From: Clostridiales bacterium
GTDB taxonomy: Bacteria; Bacillota; Clostridia; Christensenellales; Aristaeellaceae
Direction of reading: 5' to 3'
Length of the DNA stretch: 54,194 nt
Assembly (NCBI GenBank): GCA_004556155.1
Contig: SFIM01000014.1
Span: 1-54,194, forward strand
Shown in pieces: positions 41,490 through 49,421 of the stretch. Under the pieces are notes generated by a model. It saw only the letters and a program-made list of their open reading frames with translations, did no database searches and was not told the origin of the DNA. Numbering within the stretch: position 1 is the stretch's first letter; every line of letters begins with the position of its first letter. A program made the translations under genes and the position numbers.

Positions 41490-41963
41490 ATGCCTTCCTT
41501 CAAAGAAATGGTGGAAAAGTACAAAAAGCGCCGTCATGATACCGTGGTGGACGCGGTGACGACCGGGCTTTCGCTGGCCGATAACGTGACGGTGGATCTG
41601 GGCCTGCTGGAGGATACCGGCGTGGCGACCGAGATTGCCGAGACGGTCAGCAATGTGCTGCCCTTCGCCGTGATTGCCGTGACCGAGCAGTGCAAGGTGC
41701 TGCTGGGCAAAAAGACCGGCGCTGCCGGGGCGGGGGACGCTGCCTACCGCATGGTCAAGACCGGCGCGGCCATGGGCGTGGGCGCGGCGGTTACGGCTGC
41801 CGGGGCGGGTGCTGTGGTGGCGCTGCCTGCGGCGGTCAGCGCACGGGTGATTATGGATCGCTATCGCGGCTATGCTCTGATGGGGCACCGCGTCAGCCTG
41901 CGTACCCAGCGCCTCAAGGCGCTCAATACCGCGCGGCTCAGCCGCACAAGTGCGGGGGAATAA
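41490..41963 (+). CDS. Ala/Gly-rich membrane-associated protein, unknown
   Basis: A 157-residue protein with a basic N-terminus (KEMVEKYKKRRHD), an amphipathic middle and a glycine/alanine-rich hydrophobic stretch (about 85-115, KTGAAMGVGAAVTAAGAGAVVALP), suggesting a tight helical hairpin in the membrane. A basic tail follows. TTGGAGGTT precedes the ATG. It is adjacent to the tail-anchored protein on one side and the GNAT on the other (3 bases away), so all three are one transcriptional unit. Function unknown; a shared membrane complex is a reasonable guess. Confidence 0.75.
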   Translation: MPSFKEMVEKYKKRRHDTVVDAVTTGLSLADNVTVDLGLLEDTGVATEIAETVSNVLPFAVIAVTEQCKVLLGKKTGAAGAGDAAYRMVKTGAAMGVGAAVTAAGAGAVVALPAAVSARVIMDRYRGYALMGHRVSLRTQRLKALNTARLSRTSAGE

Positions 41964-41966
41964 GCC

Positions 41967-42494
41967 ATGCTGCTGCAATATCATGATCTGAACGTCCGCA
42001 ACGCCACGCCTGAGGATGCGCCGCAGCTGTCGCTGTGGTGGAACGATGGGCGCGTGATGGCGCATGCGGGCTTTCCGCTGGGCATCAATGAAACGGTGGA
42101 GAGCATTGCGGATAACCTGCGGCTGGATAACGAGCAGCATCGCAGGCTGATGGTATTGCTATCGGAAAGGCCGATCGGCGAAATGTGCTACCGCATGGTG
42201 GATGACAAAACAGCCGAAATCGGCATTAAAATCTGCGATTTTTCCCAGCAGAATAAAGGCTATGGAAAGATTTTGCTGAGCCTGTTAATCCGCGCGCTGT
42301 TTGATGATATGGGCTGCGTGCGGATTGTGCTGGATACCAACCTGACCGACCTGCGCGCCCAGCATGTATACGAGCGGCTGGGCTTTGAGCGCCAGGGCAT
42401 GCGCAAGGATTGCTGGCTGGATCAGCTGGGCAATCTGCAGTCTGCCGTGGATTACAGCCTGACGCGCGAACGCTTTGTCAGCTTTATCGTGTAA
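41967..42494 (+). CDS. GNAT family N-acetyltransferase
   Basis: A 175-residue acetyltransferase. The acetyl-CoA loop is QQNKGYGKILLSLLI (Q/RxxGxG/A), preceded by the strand AEIGIKICDF. The C-terminal LGFERQGMRKDCWLDQLGNL matches RimJ/RimL-like and SpeG-like proteins. The ATG at 41967 follows the preceding stop by three bases. The acceptor is unknown. Confidence 0.88.
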   Translation: MLLQYHDLNVRNATPEDAPQLSLWWNDGRVMAHAGFPLGINETVESIADNLRLDNEQHRRLMVLLSERPIGEMCYRMVDDKTAEIGIKICDFSQQNKGYGKILLSLLIRALFDDMGCVRIVLDTNLTDLRAQHVYERLGFERQGMRKDCWLDQLGNLQSAVDYSLTRERFVSFIV

Positions 42495-42560
42495 AGGCTG
42501 CCGCATACAGCCGGATCAGGATAATCTTGAGCAGAATACGAAAAATGTCGCTTTTTGCCC

Positions 42561-42589
42561 TTGACAAGGGCTGCACTTCGTGGTAAACT
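42561..42589 (+). promoter_or_regulatory. uraA promoter
   Basis: -35 TTGACA (42561-42566), 17-base spacer, -10 TAAACT (42584-42589). Confidence 0.75.
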
Positions 42590-42610
42590 CACCCCGACAA
42601 CTGAATGCGT

Positions 42611-42706
42611 GTCCTTTAACCGCGGTCCAGAGAGGCCGGGAAGGCTGCAACACATCGCAGAAAAACTGTGTTTTATTGCCTTGCCCTGCCCGGGTAAGGC
42701 TTTTTT
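42611..42706 (+). promoter_or_regulatory. PyrR-binding attenuator leader
   Basis: The RNA contains the PyrR-binding core (TCCAGAGAGGC, 42626-42636, followed by AAGG) in a hairpin-forming context. An intrinsic terminator follows: GCCTT-G-CCC (42678-42686) with GGG-T-AAGGC (42692-42700) and a T-run (42701-42706). In PyrR attenuation, PyrR with UMP stabilises the anti-antiterminator and favours termination. pyrR itself is not in this window. Confidence 0.92.
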
Positions 42707-42753
42707 CTGCAAAAGGCGCGCAGGGTTGATCTTACGCATGGAGGGAATCCCCA

Positions 42754-44091
42754 ATGAAACTGGTCTATGACATCAATCAGAAGCCGCCCCTCAAGAAGAA
42801 CCTTGTCTACGCCTTCCAGCAGCTGCTGGCCATCATGGCCGCCACCCTGCTGGTGCCCGTGCTGGCGGACAGCACCGGCCTGTACCTGAATCAGCCTGCC
42901 GCGCTGTTTGGCGCAGGCATGGGCACGCTGTTCTACATCTTCATCGCTACCCGCAAGAAGAGCCCCGTGTTCCTGGGCAGCTCCTTCGCCTTCATCAGCC
43001 CCCTGGCCGGCGCCTGCGCGTATGGCTTCCTGGGCATCTTCGTTGGCTCCCTGTTCGCTGGCCTTGTGTATGTGCTCATCGCCCTGATCGTTAAAAAGAC
43101 CGGCACCGCCTGGGTGACCAAGCTCCTGCCTCCTGTGGTCATCGGCCCCACCGTCGCCCTGATCGGCCTGAGCCTGTGCGGCAGCGCGGTGAACAACCTG
43201 AACAACACCGCCGCCGGCAGCTACAACCTGGTGGCCATCCTGGTAGGTCTGATCGCCTTCTTCATCACCGTGTTCGCCTCCGTAAAGGGCACGCAGAGCA
43301 TGAAGATGGTGCCCTTCATCATCGGTATCCTGGGTGCGTATGTGATCGCCCTGATCCTGACCTTCATCGGCCGTGCCTCCGGCTGCGAAGCGCTGCAGCT
43401 GGTCAAGCTCTCCGCCTTCGATAACGTGCAGCTGTTCAAGGTGCCGCGCTTCACCTTCCTGGGCATGTTCGGCGCTTATAAGGACGCTACCAACACCATC
43501 GGCAGCGCGAGCGATGTGCTGAGCCTGTTCGTTCTCTTCGCCCCCGTGGCCTTCGTGACCCTGGCCGAGCATATCGCCGACCACGAGAACCTCTCCTCCA
43601 TCATCGGCCATGACCTGATTACCGATCCCGGCCTGGACCGCACCCTGCTGGGCGACGGCGCGGGCTCCATCGTGGGCGCGCTGTTTGGCGGCTGCCCCAA
43701 CACCACCTACGGCGAGTCCGTCGGCTGCATCGCCATCACGGGCAACGCCTCCGTCAGCACCATCGCCATCGCCGCGGTCTACTGCGTGCTGCTGAGCTTC
43801 TTTGATTCCTTCGTCTGCTTCGTCAACTCCATCCCCACCTGCATCGTGGGCGGCGTGTGCATCGCGCTGTACGGCTTCATCGCGGTCAGCGGCCTGAAGA
43901 TGATTCAGCCGGTTGACCTGAACGACCATCGCAACCTGTTCGTGGTCGCGGCCATCCTGGTGTGCGGCATCGGCGGCCTGACGCTCAACTTCGGCAGCGT
44001 GCAGATCAGCGCCATCGCCACCGGCCTGATCGTGGGCATTCTGGTAAACGTGATCTTCAACCGCCGCAACGCTGACAAAAAAGCGGAATAA
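42754..44091 (+). CDS. uraA: Uracil permease, NCS2 family
   Basis: A 445-residue integral membrane nucleobase transporter with about fourteen hydrophobic segments. The core signatures NTTYGESVG (the family's TTYxEN-like site) and GGVCIALYGFIAVSGLKMI are visible, and AFVTLAEHIADHENLSSI is typical of uracil permeases. Control by a PyrR attenuator makes uracil (pyrimidine salvage) the likely substrate. ATG at 42754 has GGAGGG upstream. Codon use is notably richer in C-ending codons than its neighbours, as for a highly expressed gene. A terminator follows. Confidence 0.95.
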   Translation: MKLVYDINQKPPLKKNLVYAFQQLLAIMAATLLVPVLADSTGLYLNQPAALFGAGMGTLFYIFIATRKKSPVFLGSSFAFISPLAGACAYGFLGIFVGSLFAGLVYVLIALIVKKTGTAWVTKLLPPVVIGPTVALIGLSLCGSAVNNLNNTAAGSYNLVAILVGLIAFFITVFASVKGTQSMKMVPFIIGILGAYVIALILTFIGRASGCEALQLVKLSAFDNVQLFKVPRFTFLGMFGAYKDATNTIGSASDVLSLFVLFAPVAFVTLAEHIADHENLSSIIGHDLITDPGLDRTLLGDGAGSIVGALFGGCPNTTYGESVGCIAITGNASVSTIAIAAVYCVLLSFFDSFVCFVNSIPTCIVGGVCIALYGFIAVSGLKMIQPVDLNDHRNLFVVAAILVCGIGGLTLNFGSVQISAIATGLIVGILVNVIFNRRNADKKAE

Positions 44092-44109
44092 CCTAAAAGC
44101 GTCCAATCG

Positions 44110-44142
44110 ACGGGTCTGCAGTGCGCTGCGGCCCGTTTTTTT
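44110..44142 (+). terminator. uraA terminator
   Basis: ACGGG (44110-44114) pairs with CCCGT (44132-44136), with inner GCAG/CTGC, followed by TTTTTT. Confidence 0.85.
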
Positions 44143-44147
44143 ATGGG

Positions 44148-44176
44148 ATGACAAACGCGCGCGGATTGATTATAAT
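44148..44176 (+). promoter_or_regulatory. Promoter of the TetR gene
   Basis: -35 ATGACA (44148-44153), 17-base spacer, -10 TATAAT (44171-44176). Confidence 0.65.
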
Positions 44177-44213
44177 AGATCTATGCACAAGACCTTGAGA
44201 AAGGAGACGCGGC

Positions 44214-44777
44214 ATGTCCGATATTACCAAGCGCGCGCTGGAAGCGTCACTGAAAAAACTGCTGCTTCAAAAGCCGCTGGATAAGATCACCATCAACGAT
44301 ATTGCCGAGGATTGCGGCATCAGCCGGATGACCTTTTATTATCATTTCAAGGATATTTACGATCTGATTGAATGGTCCTGCGTGGAGGATGCGCGCCGCG
44401 CCCTGGAGGGCAAAAAGACCTACGATACCTGGCAGCAGGGCTTTTTGCAGATATTCGAGGCCGTGCAGCAGAACAAACCCTTTATCATGAATGTGTACCG
44501 CTCCGTCAGCCGTGAGCATGTGGAAAACTATCTGTATAAGTTGACCTACGCGCTGATTATCGGCGTGGTGCGCGAGCAGGCGCAGGGTTTGGACGTGCCC
44601 GAGACGGATCAGCAGTTTATCGCGCATTTTTATAAATACGCGTTTGTCGGGCTGATACTGGATTGGATCAAGGAGGATATGCGCGGCGATCCTGCCTTGC
44701 TGGTGGAACGGCTGGGCGTGATCGTCCATGGCAATATCCGCGCTGCGTTGGAGCGCATTGCAAAACAAAAGAATTAA
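44214..44777 (+). CDS. TetR/AcrR family regulator (TetR_C_8 type)
   Basis: A 187-residue repressor. The N-terminal helix-turn-helix is KITINDIAEDCGISRMTFYYHFKDIYDLI. The C-terminal domain resembles the TetR_C_8 group (dihydroxyacetone-kinase regulator DhaS-like). GAAAGGAG precedes the ATG at 44214. It lies directly upstream of, and in the same direction as, the oleate hydratase gene, which has its own promoter, so it may control that gene in response to unsaturated fatty acids (inference). Confidence 0.9.
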   Translation: MSDITKRALEASLKKLLLQKPLDKITINDIAEDCGISRMTFYYHFKDIYDLIEWSCVEDARRALEGKKTYDTWQQGFLQIFEAVQQNKPFIMNVYRSVSREHVENYLYKLTYALIIGVVREQAQGLDVPETDQQFIAHFYKYAFVGLILDWIKEDMRGDPALLVERLGVIVHGNIRAALERIAKQKN

Positions 44778-44815
44778 ACAAAACCGCGCTTTTGATAAAA
44801 AAAGCATCACTTTCT

Positions 44816-44850
44816 CCGCCGTGTCAGAAAATTGGGCATGGCGGCTTTTC
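44816..44850 (+). terminator. Weak terminator after the TetR gene
   Basis: CCGCCgTG (44816-44823) can pair with CAtGGCGG (44837-44844), followed by CTTTTCT. Moderate stem only. Confidence 0.45.
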
Positions 44851-44856
44851 TGCTCA

Positions 44857-44885
44857 TTGCGGGGGATGGGGCGGCCGCCTATAAT
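44857..44885 (+). promoter_or_regulatory. Promoter of the oleate hydratase gene
   Basis: -35 TTGCGG (44857-44862), 17-base spacer, -10 TATAAT (44880-44885). Confidence 0.6.
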
Positions 44886-44943
44886 CATAATCACCAAAGG
44901 GCGATAAGTCCTGGTGCAAAATCAATGTAGGAGGTCATCCGTT

Positions 44944-46719
44944 ATGTATTATGCCAGCGGTAACTATGAAGCCTTTGCCCGTCCCCGTAAGCCCGAGGGG
45001 GTAGATCACAAGTCTGCTTATATCATTGGCAGCGGCCTTGCCGCGCTGACGGCCGCCTGCTATCTGGTTCGCGACGGCCAGATGAAGGGCGAGCACATTC
45101 ACATCCTGGAAAAGGAAGATCGCGCCGGCGGCGCCTGCGACGGCTGGAAATTTGAAAACATCGGCTATGTGATGCGCGGCGGCCGCGAGATGGATAACCA
45201 TTTTGAGGTGATGTGGGATCTGTTCCATTCCATTCCCTCCATCGAAACCGAGGGCGTGAGCGTGCTGGACGAGTATTATTGGCTCAACAAGGCCGATCCC
45301 AACTACTCTCTGTGCCGCGCCACCGTCAACTGCGGCGAGGACGCCCATACGGACGGCAAGTTCGATATCTCCGATAAGGGCGCAATGGAGATCATGAAGC
45401 TGTTCTTCACCCCTAACGAGGAGCTGCAGGACAAGCGTATCACCGATATCTTTGACGACGAGGTGTTCAACAGCAACTTCTGGCTGTACTGGCGCACCAT
45501 GTTCGCCTTTGAAAACTGGCACAGCGCGCTGGAAATGAAGCTGTATCTGCAGCGCTATATCCACCATATCGGCGGCCTGCCCGATTTCAAGGCGCTGCGC
45601 TTTACCAAATACAATCAGTATGAATCCATGATTCTGCCCATGGTCAGATACCTGGAAAAGGCCGGCGTGCAGTTCCACTTTGGCGTCAAGGTGGTAAACG
45701 TGCTGTTTGACTGCAAGCCTGAGCACAAGCTTGCCAAGAGCATTGAAACCATTCGCGATGGCAAGCCCGAAAGCATCGGCCTGACCGAGAACGACCTGGT
45801 GTTCATCACCAACGGCGGCTGCGTGGAAAACTCCAGCATGGGCAGCCAGAATACGCCCGCGCCCTATAATACCGAGATCAAGGCGGGCGGCGGCTGGGAT
45901 ATGTGGCGCAAGATCGCCGCGCAGGATCCCGCCTTCGGCCATCCGGACAAGTTCTGCTCCGATCCTGAGCAGACCAACTGGATGAGCGCCACCGTAGAAA
46001 CGCTGGATCAGCGCATCATTCCCTATATCAAGGCCATCTGCAAGCGCGATCCCTTCAGCGGCAAGGTGGTCACCGGCGGCATCGTTACCGTCAAGGATTC
46101 CTCCTGGCTGATGAGCTGGACGATCAACCGCCAGCCGCAGTTCCGCGAGCAGCCCAAGGATCATTGCCTGGTATGGGTGTACAGCCTGTTCACCGATAAG
46201 CCCGGCGATTATATCAAAAAGCCCATGCGTGCCTGCACCGGCAAGGAAATCTGCATGGAGTGGCTGTATCATATCGGCGTGCCGGAGGATCAGATTGAGG
46301 AGCTGGCCGAGCATAGCGCCAACACCGTACCCGTGATGATGCCCTATATCGACGCCTTCTTCATGCCCCGCGCCTATGGCGACCGGCCCAAGGTGGTGCC
46401 CGACGGTGCTGTCAACTTTGCCTTCCTGGGGCAGTTTGCCGAAACGCCGCGCGATACCATCTTCACCACCGAATATTCCATGCGCACCGGCATGGAGGCG
46501 GTGTATACCCTGCTGAACGTCGATCGCGGTGTGCCCGAGGTGTGGGGCAGCGTGTATGATATCCGCGATCTGCTTAACGCCACCGTGCAGCTGCGCGACG
46601 GCAAGAAGATCACCGATATGGACGTGGGCCTGATGGAAAAGATGGCTTTCAAGGCTCTGATGGGCAAGGCCGCGCACACCGATCTGGAAAAGCTGCTGAA
46701 GGAATACAAGCTGATTTAA
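44944..46719 (+). CDS. ohyA: Oleate hydratase (MCRA family)
   Basis: A 591-residue FAD-dependent hydratase that adds water to oleate or linoleate to give hydroxy fatty acids, a fatty-acid detoxification route in gut bacteria. It matches the 67-kDa myosin-cross-reactive antigen family over its whole length. The FAD loop is YIIGSGLAALTAACYL; other landmarks are EKEDRAGGACDGW, RGGREMDNHFEVMWDL and the C-terminal FAETPRDTIFTTEYS. GTAGGAGG precedes the ATG at 44944. A TetR regulator lies upstream. The gene name ohyA is used by analogy to characterised members. Confidence 0.95.
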   Translation: MYYASGNYEAFARPRKPEGVDHKSAYIIGSGLAALTAACYLVRDGQMKGEHIHILEKEDRAGGACDGWKFENIGYVMRGGREMDNHFEVMWDLFHSIPSIETEGVSVLDEYYWLNKADPNYSLCRATVNCGEDAHTDGKFDISDKGAMEIMKLFFTPNEELQDKRITDIFDDEVFNSNFWLYWRTMFAFENWHSALEMKLYLQRYIHHIGGLPDFKALRFTKYNQYESMILPMVRYLEKAGVQFHFGVKVVNVLFDCKPEHKLAKSIETIRDGKPESIGLTENDLVFITNGGCVENSSMGSQNTPAPYNTEIKAGGGWDMWRKIAAQDPAFGHPDKFCSDPEQTNWMSATVETLDQRIIPYIKAICKRDPFSGKVVTGGIVTVKDSSWLMSWTINRQPQFREQPKDHCLVWVYSLFTDKPGDYIKKPMRACTGKEICMEWLYHIGVPEDQIEELAEHSANTVPVMMPYIDAFFMPRAYGDRPKVVPDGAVNFAFLGQFAETPRDTIFTTEYSMRTGMEAVYTLLNVDRGVPEVWGSVYDIRDLLNATVQLRDGKKITDMDVGLMEKMAFKALMGKAAHTDLEKLLKEYKLI

Positions 46720-46757
46720 GATCAAGAGCGTATAAATTCAGAAGCATAATAAAAGCG

Positions 46758-46799
46758 AAGGGGCTGTGGAAGAACTTTTCGTTCTTTCACAGCCCCTTT
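46758..46799. repeat. Dispersed hairpin repeat, copy 2 (bidirectional terminator)
   Basis: Identical to 220-258 over 39 bases. The 16-bp stem stands between the 3' ends of the oleate hydratase gene and the convergent Cys-rich protein gene, with T-tracts outside on both strands. Confidence 0.85.
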
Positions 46800-46805
46800 G
46801 TATTC

Positions 46806-46970
46806 TTATTTTTGATGCTTCCCGCAGGCTGCGCCGCAGTGTGCGCAGTCCCCATTACAGCCGCCATGGCCGCAGCAATCGCCGTTTTTCAGCGCCCTGC
46901 GCCAGGTACGGAAGGCGAAAAACGCGCACAGCGCAATCACGGACAGCAGGATATAATCCAGCGCGCGCAT
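46806..46970 (-). CDS. FeoB-associated Cys-rich membrane protein
   Basis: A 54-residue protein with one N-terminal transmembrane helix (ALDYILLSVIALCAFFAF) and a cysteine-rich C-terminus with six Cys (CCGHGGCNGDCAHCGAAC). It matches the FeoB-associated Cys-rich membrane protein family, whose genes follow feoB; it may receive or bind the metal. The ATG at 46970 overlaps the feoB stop by one base (TAATG), so translation is coupled. A longer frame from 47027 lies inside feoB and was rejected. Confidence 0.85.
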   Translation of the reverse strand: MRALDYILLSVIALCAFFAFRTWRRALKNGDCCGHGGCNGDCAHCGAACGKHQK

Positions 46971-48958
46971 TACAGCAGCCTCGCCAGCGTGTAGGCGATC
47001 AAGGAGACCACCCATGCAACCGAACACTGCATCAGGATGACGCCCGCCGTTTTAACGACGGAATTGAGCTCGCGCCGGATGGTTGCTACAGCCGCGATGC
47101 AGGGGGTGTAAAGCAGTGTGAACACCAGGAAGCTGACAGCGGTTTTGGTGGTAAACAGCGTGCCGATGGCCGCGCTGCCCAGCAGCACCTGCAGGGTGCT
47201 GACCACCGATTCCTTGGCCACAAAGCCCGATATCAGCGCCGTGGCGCAGCGCCAATCGGCAAAGCCCAGCGGGGAGAATACGGGCGCAATCCACTGACCC
47301 ACCAGCGCCAGCAGGCTGTCCGCGCTGTCAGCAACCACGTTCAGCCGCGTGTCAAAGCTTTGCAGGAACCAGATGATGATCGTGGCCAGGAAGATTACCG
47401 TGAACGCGCGCTGCAAAAAGTCACGCGCTTTTTCCCACAGAAGCAGCAGCACGCTCTTGAAGCTGGGCATGCGGTAGTTGGGCAGCTCCATCACAAAGGG
47501 CACAGGCTTGCCGCGGAAGACCGTTTTATCCATGATCAGAGCGGCGATGATGCCAATCAGAATGCCCAGCACATACAGCGAGATCATCACCAGTGCGCGG
47601 TACTTGGCAAAAAACGCGGCGGTGAAGAAGGCGTAAATCGAGATCTTGGCCGAACAGCTCATGTAGGGCGTCAGCAGGATGGTCATCTTGCGGTCGCGGT
47701 CGGAGGATACCGTGCGGGTGGCCATGATGGCCGGCACCGAGCAGCCAAAGCCAATCAGCATGGGCACGATGCTGCGGCCCGATAGGCCGATCTTGCGCAG
47801 AGGCTTGTCCATCACAAAGGCCACGCGCGCCATATAGCCCGTATCCTCCAGAATGGACAGGAAGAAAAACAGCGTTACGATGATGGGCAGGAAGGACAGC
47901 ACGCTGCCCACGCCCGCGAAAATGCCGTCGATAATCAGGCTGTGCACCACGGGGTTAATGCCATAGGCGGTCAGCCCCTTGTCAATCAGGCCGGTCAGCG
48001 CATCGATGCCCAGCCCCAAATAATCGGACAGACGCTGGCCGATGACGTCGAAGGTAAGATAAAAGGTCAGCAGCATCACGCCCAGGAAGGCGGGAATGGC
48101 AGTATAGCGACCCGTAAGAATCCTGTCGATGCGCATGGAGCGCGCATGCTCCTTGCTTTCATGGCATTTTACCACGGAGGCAGCCACCACACCCTCAATG
48201 AAGGTATAGCGCATATCGGCCAGGGCGGCGTTGCGATCCAATCCCGTTTCGTTTTCCATCTGCACGATGCAGTGCTCCAGCAACTCCTGCTCGTTCTGAT
48301 CCAGCTTCAATTCCTGCGCCAGGTTGTCGCCGCCCTCAATCAGCTTGGCTGCGCAGAAGCGCGGGGGAATGCCCAGCTTTTCGGCATGATCATAAATCAG
48401 GTGAACCACCGCGTGGATGCAGCGGTGCACGGCTGATTCCTCGGCACAGAAGTCCGTCACCTTGGGCAGCATCTTGCCGCGCGCGGTGGCGATGGCCTGA
48501 TCCACCAACTCCGATACGCCCTCGCCGTTGGCGGCGGAAATGGGAATCACCGGAATGCCCAGCGCCTGGCTCATCTTCTGCACGTCGATGGTGCCGCCGT
48601 TGGCGCGCACCTCGTCCATCATGTTCAGCGCCAGCACCATGGGCACCTGCAATTCCAGCAGCTGCAGCGTCAGGTACAGGTTGCGCTCGATGTTGGTGGC
48701 GTCCACAATGTTGATGATGCCGTCGGGCTTTTGATTGATGATGAAATCGCGCGAGACGATTTCCTCCTGCGTATAGGGACGCAGGGAATAAATGCCGGGC
48801 AGATCGACTACCGAGCAGCCACGCTCCCCGCGAATCTCGCCCATTTTTTGATCGACCGTTACGCCGGGAAAATTGCCTACATGCTGGTTAGAACCGGTTA
48901 AAGCGTTAAAAAGCGTGGTTTTGCCGCAGTTTTGATTACCTACAAGGGCAAATATCAT
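46970..48958 (-). CDS. feoB: Ferrous iron transporter FeoB, copy 2
   Basis: A 662-residue Fe(II) transporter. The G domain has G1 GNQNCGKTT, G3 DLPGIYSLRPYT and G4 NMMD (complete NxxD). The membrane part has Gate motifs including PMLIGFGCSVPAIMATRTV and a long central loop. Length is near the family norm. It is part of a feoA-feoB-Cys-rich-protein operon behind an operator-like palindrome and looks like the main, iron-regulated system. The feoA stop overlaps its ATG by four bases. Confidence 0.95.
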   Translation of the reverse strand: MIFALVGNQNCGKTTLFNALTGSNQHVGNFPGVTVDQKMGEIRGERGCSVVDLPGIYSLRPYTQEEIVSRDFIINQKPDGIINIVDATNIERNLYLTLQLLELQVPMVLALNMMDEVRANGGTIDVQKMSQALGIPVIPISAANGEGVSELVDQAIATARGKMLPKVTDFCAEESAVHRCIHAVVHLIYDHAEKLGIPPRFCAAKLIEGGDNLAQELKLDQNEQELLEHCIVQMENETGLDRNAALADMRYTFIEGVVAASVVKCHESKEHARSMRIDRILTGRYTAIPAFLGVMLLTFYLTFDVIGQRLSDYLGLGIDALTGLIDKGLTAYGINPVVHSLIIDGIFAGVGSVLSFLPIIVTLFFFLSILEDTGYMARVAFVMDKPLRKIGLSGRSIVPMLIGFGCSVPAIMATRTVSSDRDRKMTILLTPYMSCSAKISIYAFFTAAFFAKYRALVMISLYVLGILIGIIAALIMDKTVFRGKPVPFVMELPNYRMPSFKSVLLLLWEKARDFLQRAFTVIFLATIIIWFLQSFDTRLNVVADSADSLLALVGQWIAPVFSPLGFADWRCATALISGFVAKESVVSTLQVLLGSAAIGTLFTTKTAVSFLVFTLLYTPCIAAVATIRRELNSVVKTAGVILMQCSVAWVVSLIAYTLARLL

Positions 48959-49185
48959 GATTTGACGGCCTCCACTTCAATTTTGCGGGCTTCCTCTACG
49001 CGCAGCGTCAGTTCGTATCCGCGCACCTGAATTTCAATCGGGTCGCCCATGGGGGCCACCTTTTGCAGCGTTACGCGCGTGTGGGGGATCAAGCCCATAT
49101 CCAGCAGACGGCAGCGCAGCGCGCCGTTTCCGCCCACCGCGGAGATGATTGCCGAGGAGCCAACCTTTAGCTGATCCAGTGTCAT
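48955..49185 (-). CDS. feoA: FeoA family protein, copy 2
   Basis: A 76-residue FeoA-type SH3 protein (TLDQLKVGSSAIIS, LRCRLLDMGLIPHTRV, PIEIQVRGYELTLRVEEARK). AGGAGG six bases before the ATG at 49185 makes it the likely start rather than the ATG at 49191, which overlaps the Shine-Dalgarno. First gene of the second feo operon. Confidence 0.94.
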   Translation of the reverse strand: MTLDQLKVGSSAIISAVGGNGALRCRLLDMGLIPHTRVTLQKVAPMGDPIEIQVRGYELTLRVEEARKIEVEAVKS

Positions 49186-49201
49186 TGCCATCCTCCTGTT
49201 A

Positions 49202-49217
49202 GTTAGCTATCGCTAAC
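49202..49217 (-). promoter_or_regulatory. Palindromic operator upstream of feoA copy 2
   Basis: GTTAGC-tatc-GCTAAC is a perfect inverted repeat just downstream of the -10 box. It resembles the central part of DtxR/IdeR-type metal-repressor sites (TTAGGTTAGCCTAACCTAA consensus) more than a Fur box. Iron- or manganese-dependent repression is inferred. Confidence 0.6.
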
Positions 49218-49222
49218 AATGT

Positions 49223-49251
49223 AAAATAGCACAAGCACAGGCGTTCGTCAA
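49223..49251 (-). promoter_or_regulatory. Promoter of the second feo operon
   Basis: On the minus strand, -35 TTGACG (49246-49251), 17-base spacer, -10 TATTTT (49223-49228). The operator at 49202-49217 covers the expected transcription start. Confidence 0.7.
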
Positions 49252-49421
49252 TAGGCTGCAAAAAAATATTTTATCCGGCACGGCGAAGGACAAAATAAGT
49301 GCATAAATACACAGAAACTCAAGCTGAAATTGAATTGTTGGGGCAAAACTCAACGCCAGCTGCGTTCACAAGGAGGAAAATATCTGCTATACTCATATTA
49401 GAAAAAAGGGGGGTGCCTGGC

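Noticed and set aside
44935..46725. 596-codon minus-strand frame opposite the oleate hydratase gene
   Set aside because: Fully antisense to a clear gene with a good ribosome site; the translation is rich in His, Gln and Gly and has no motif.
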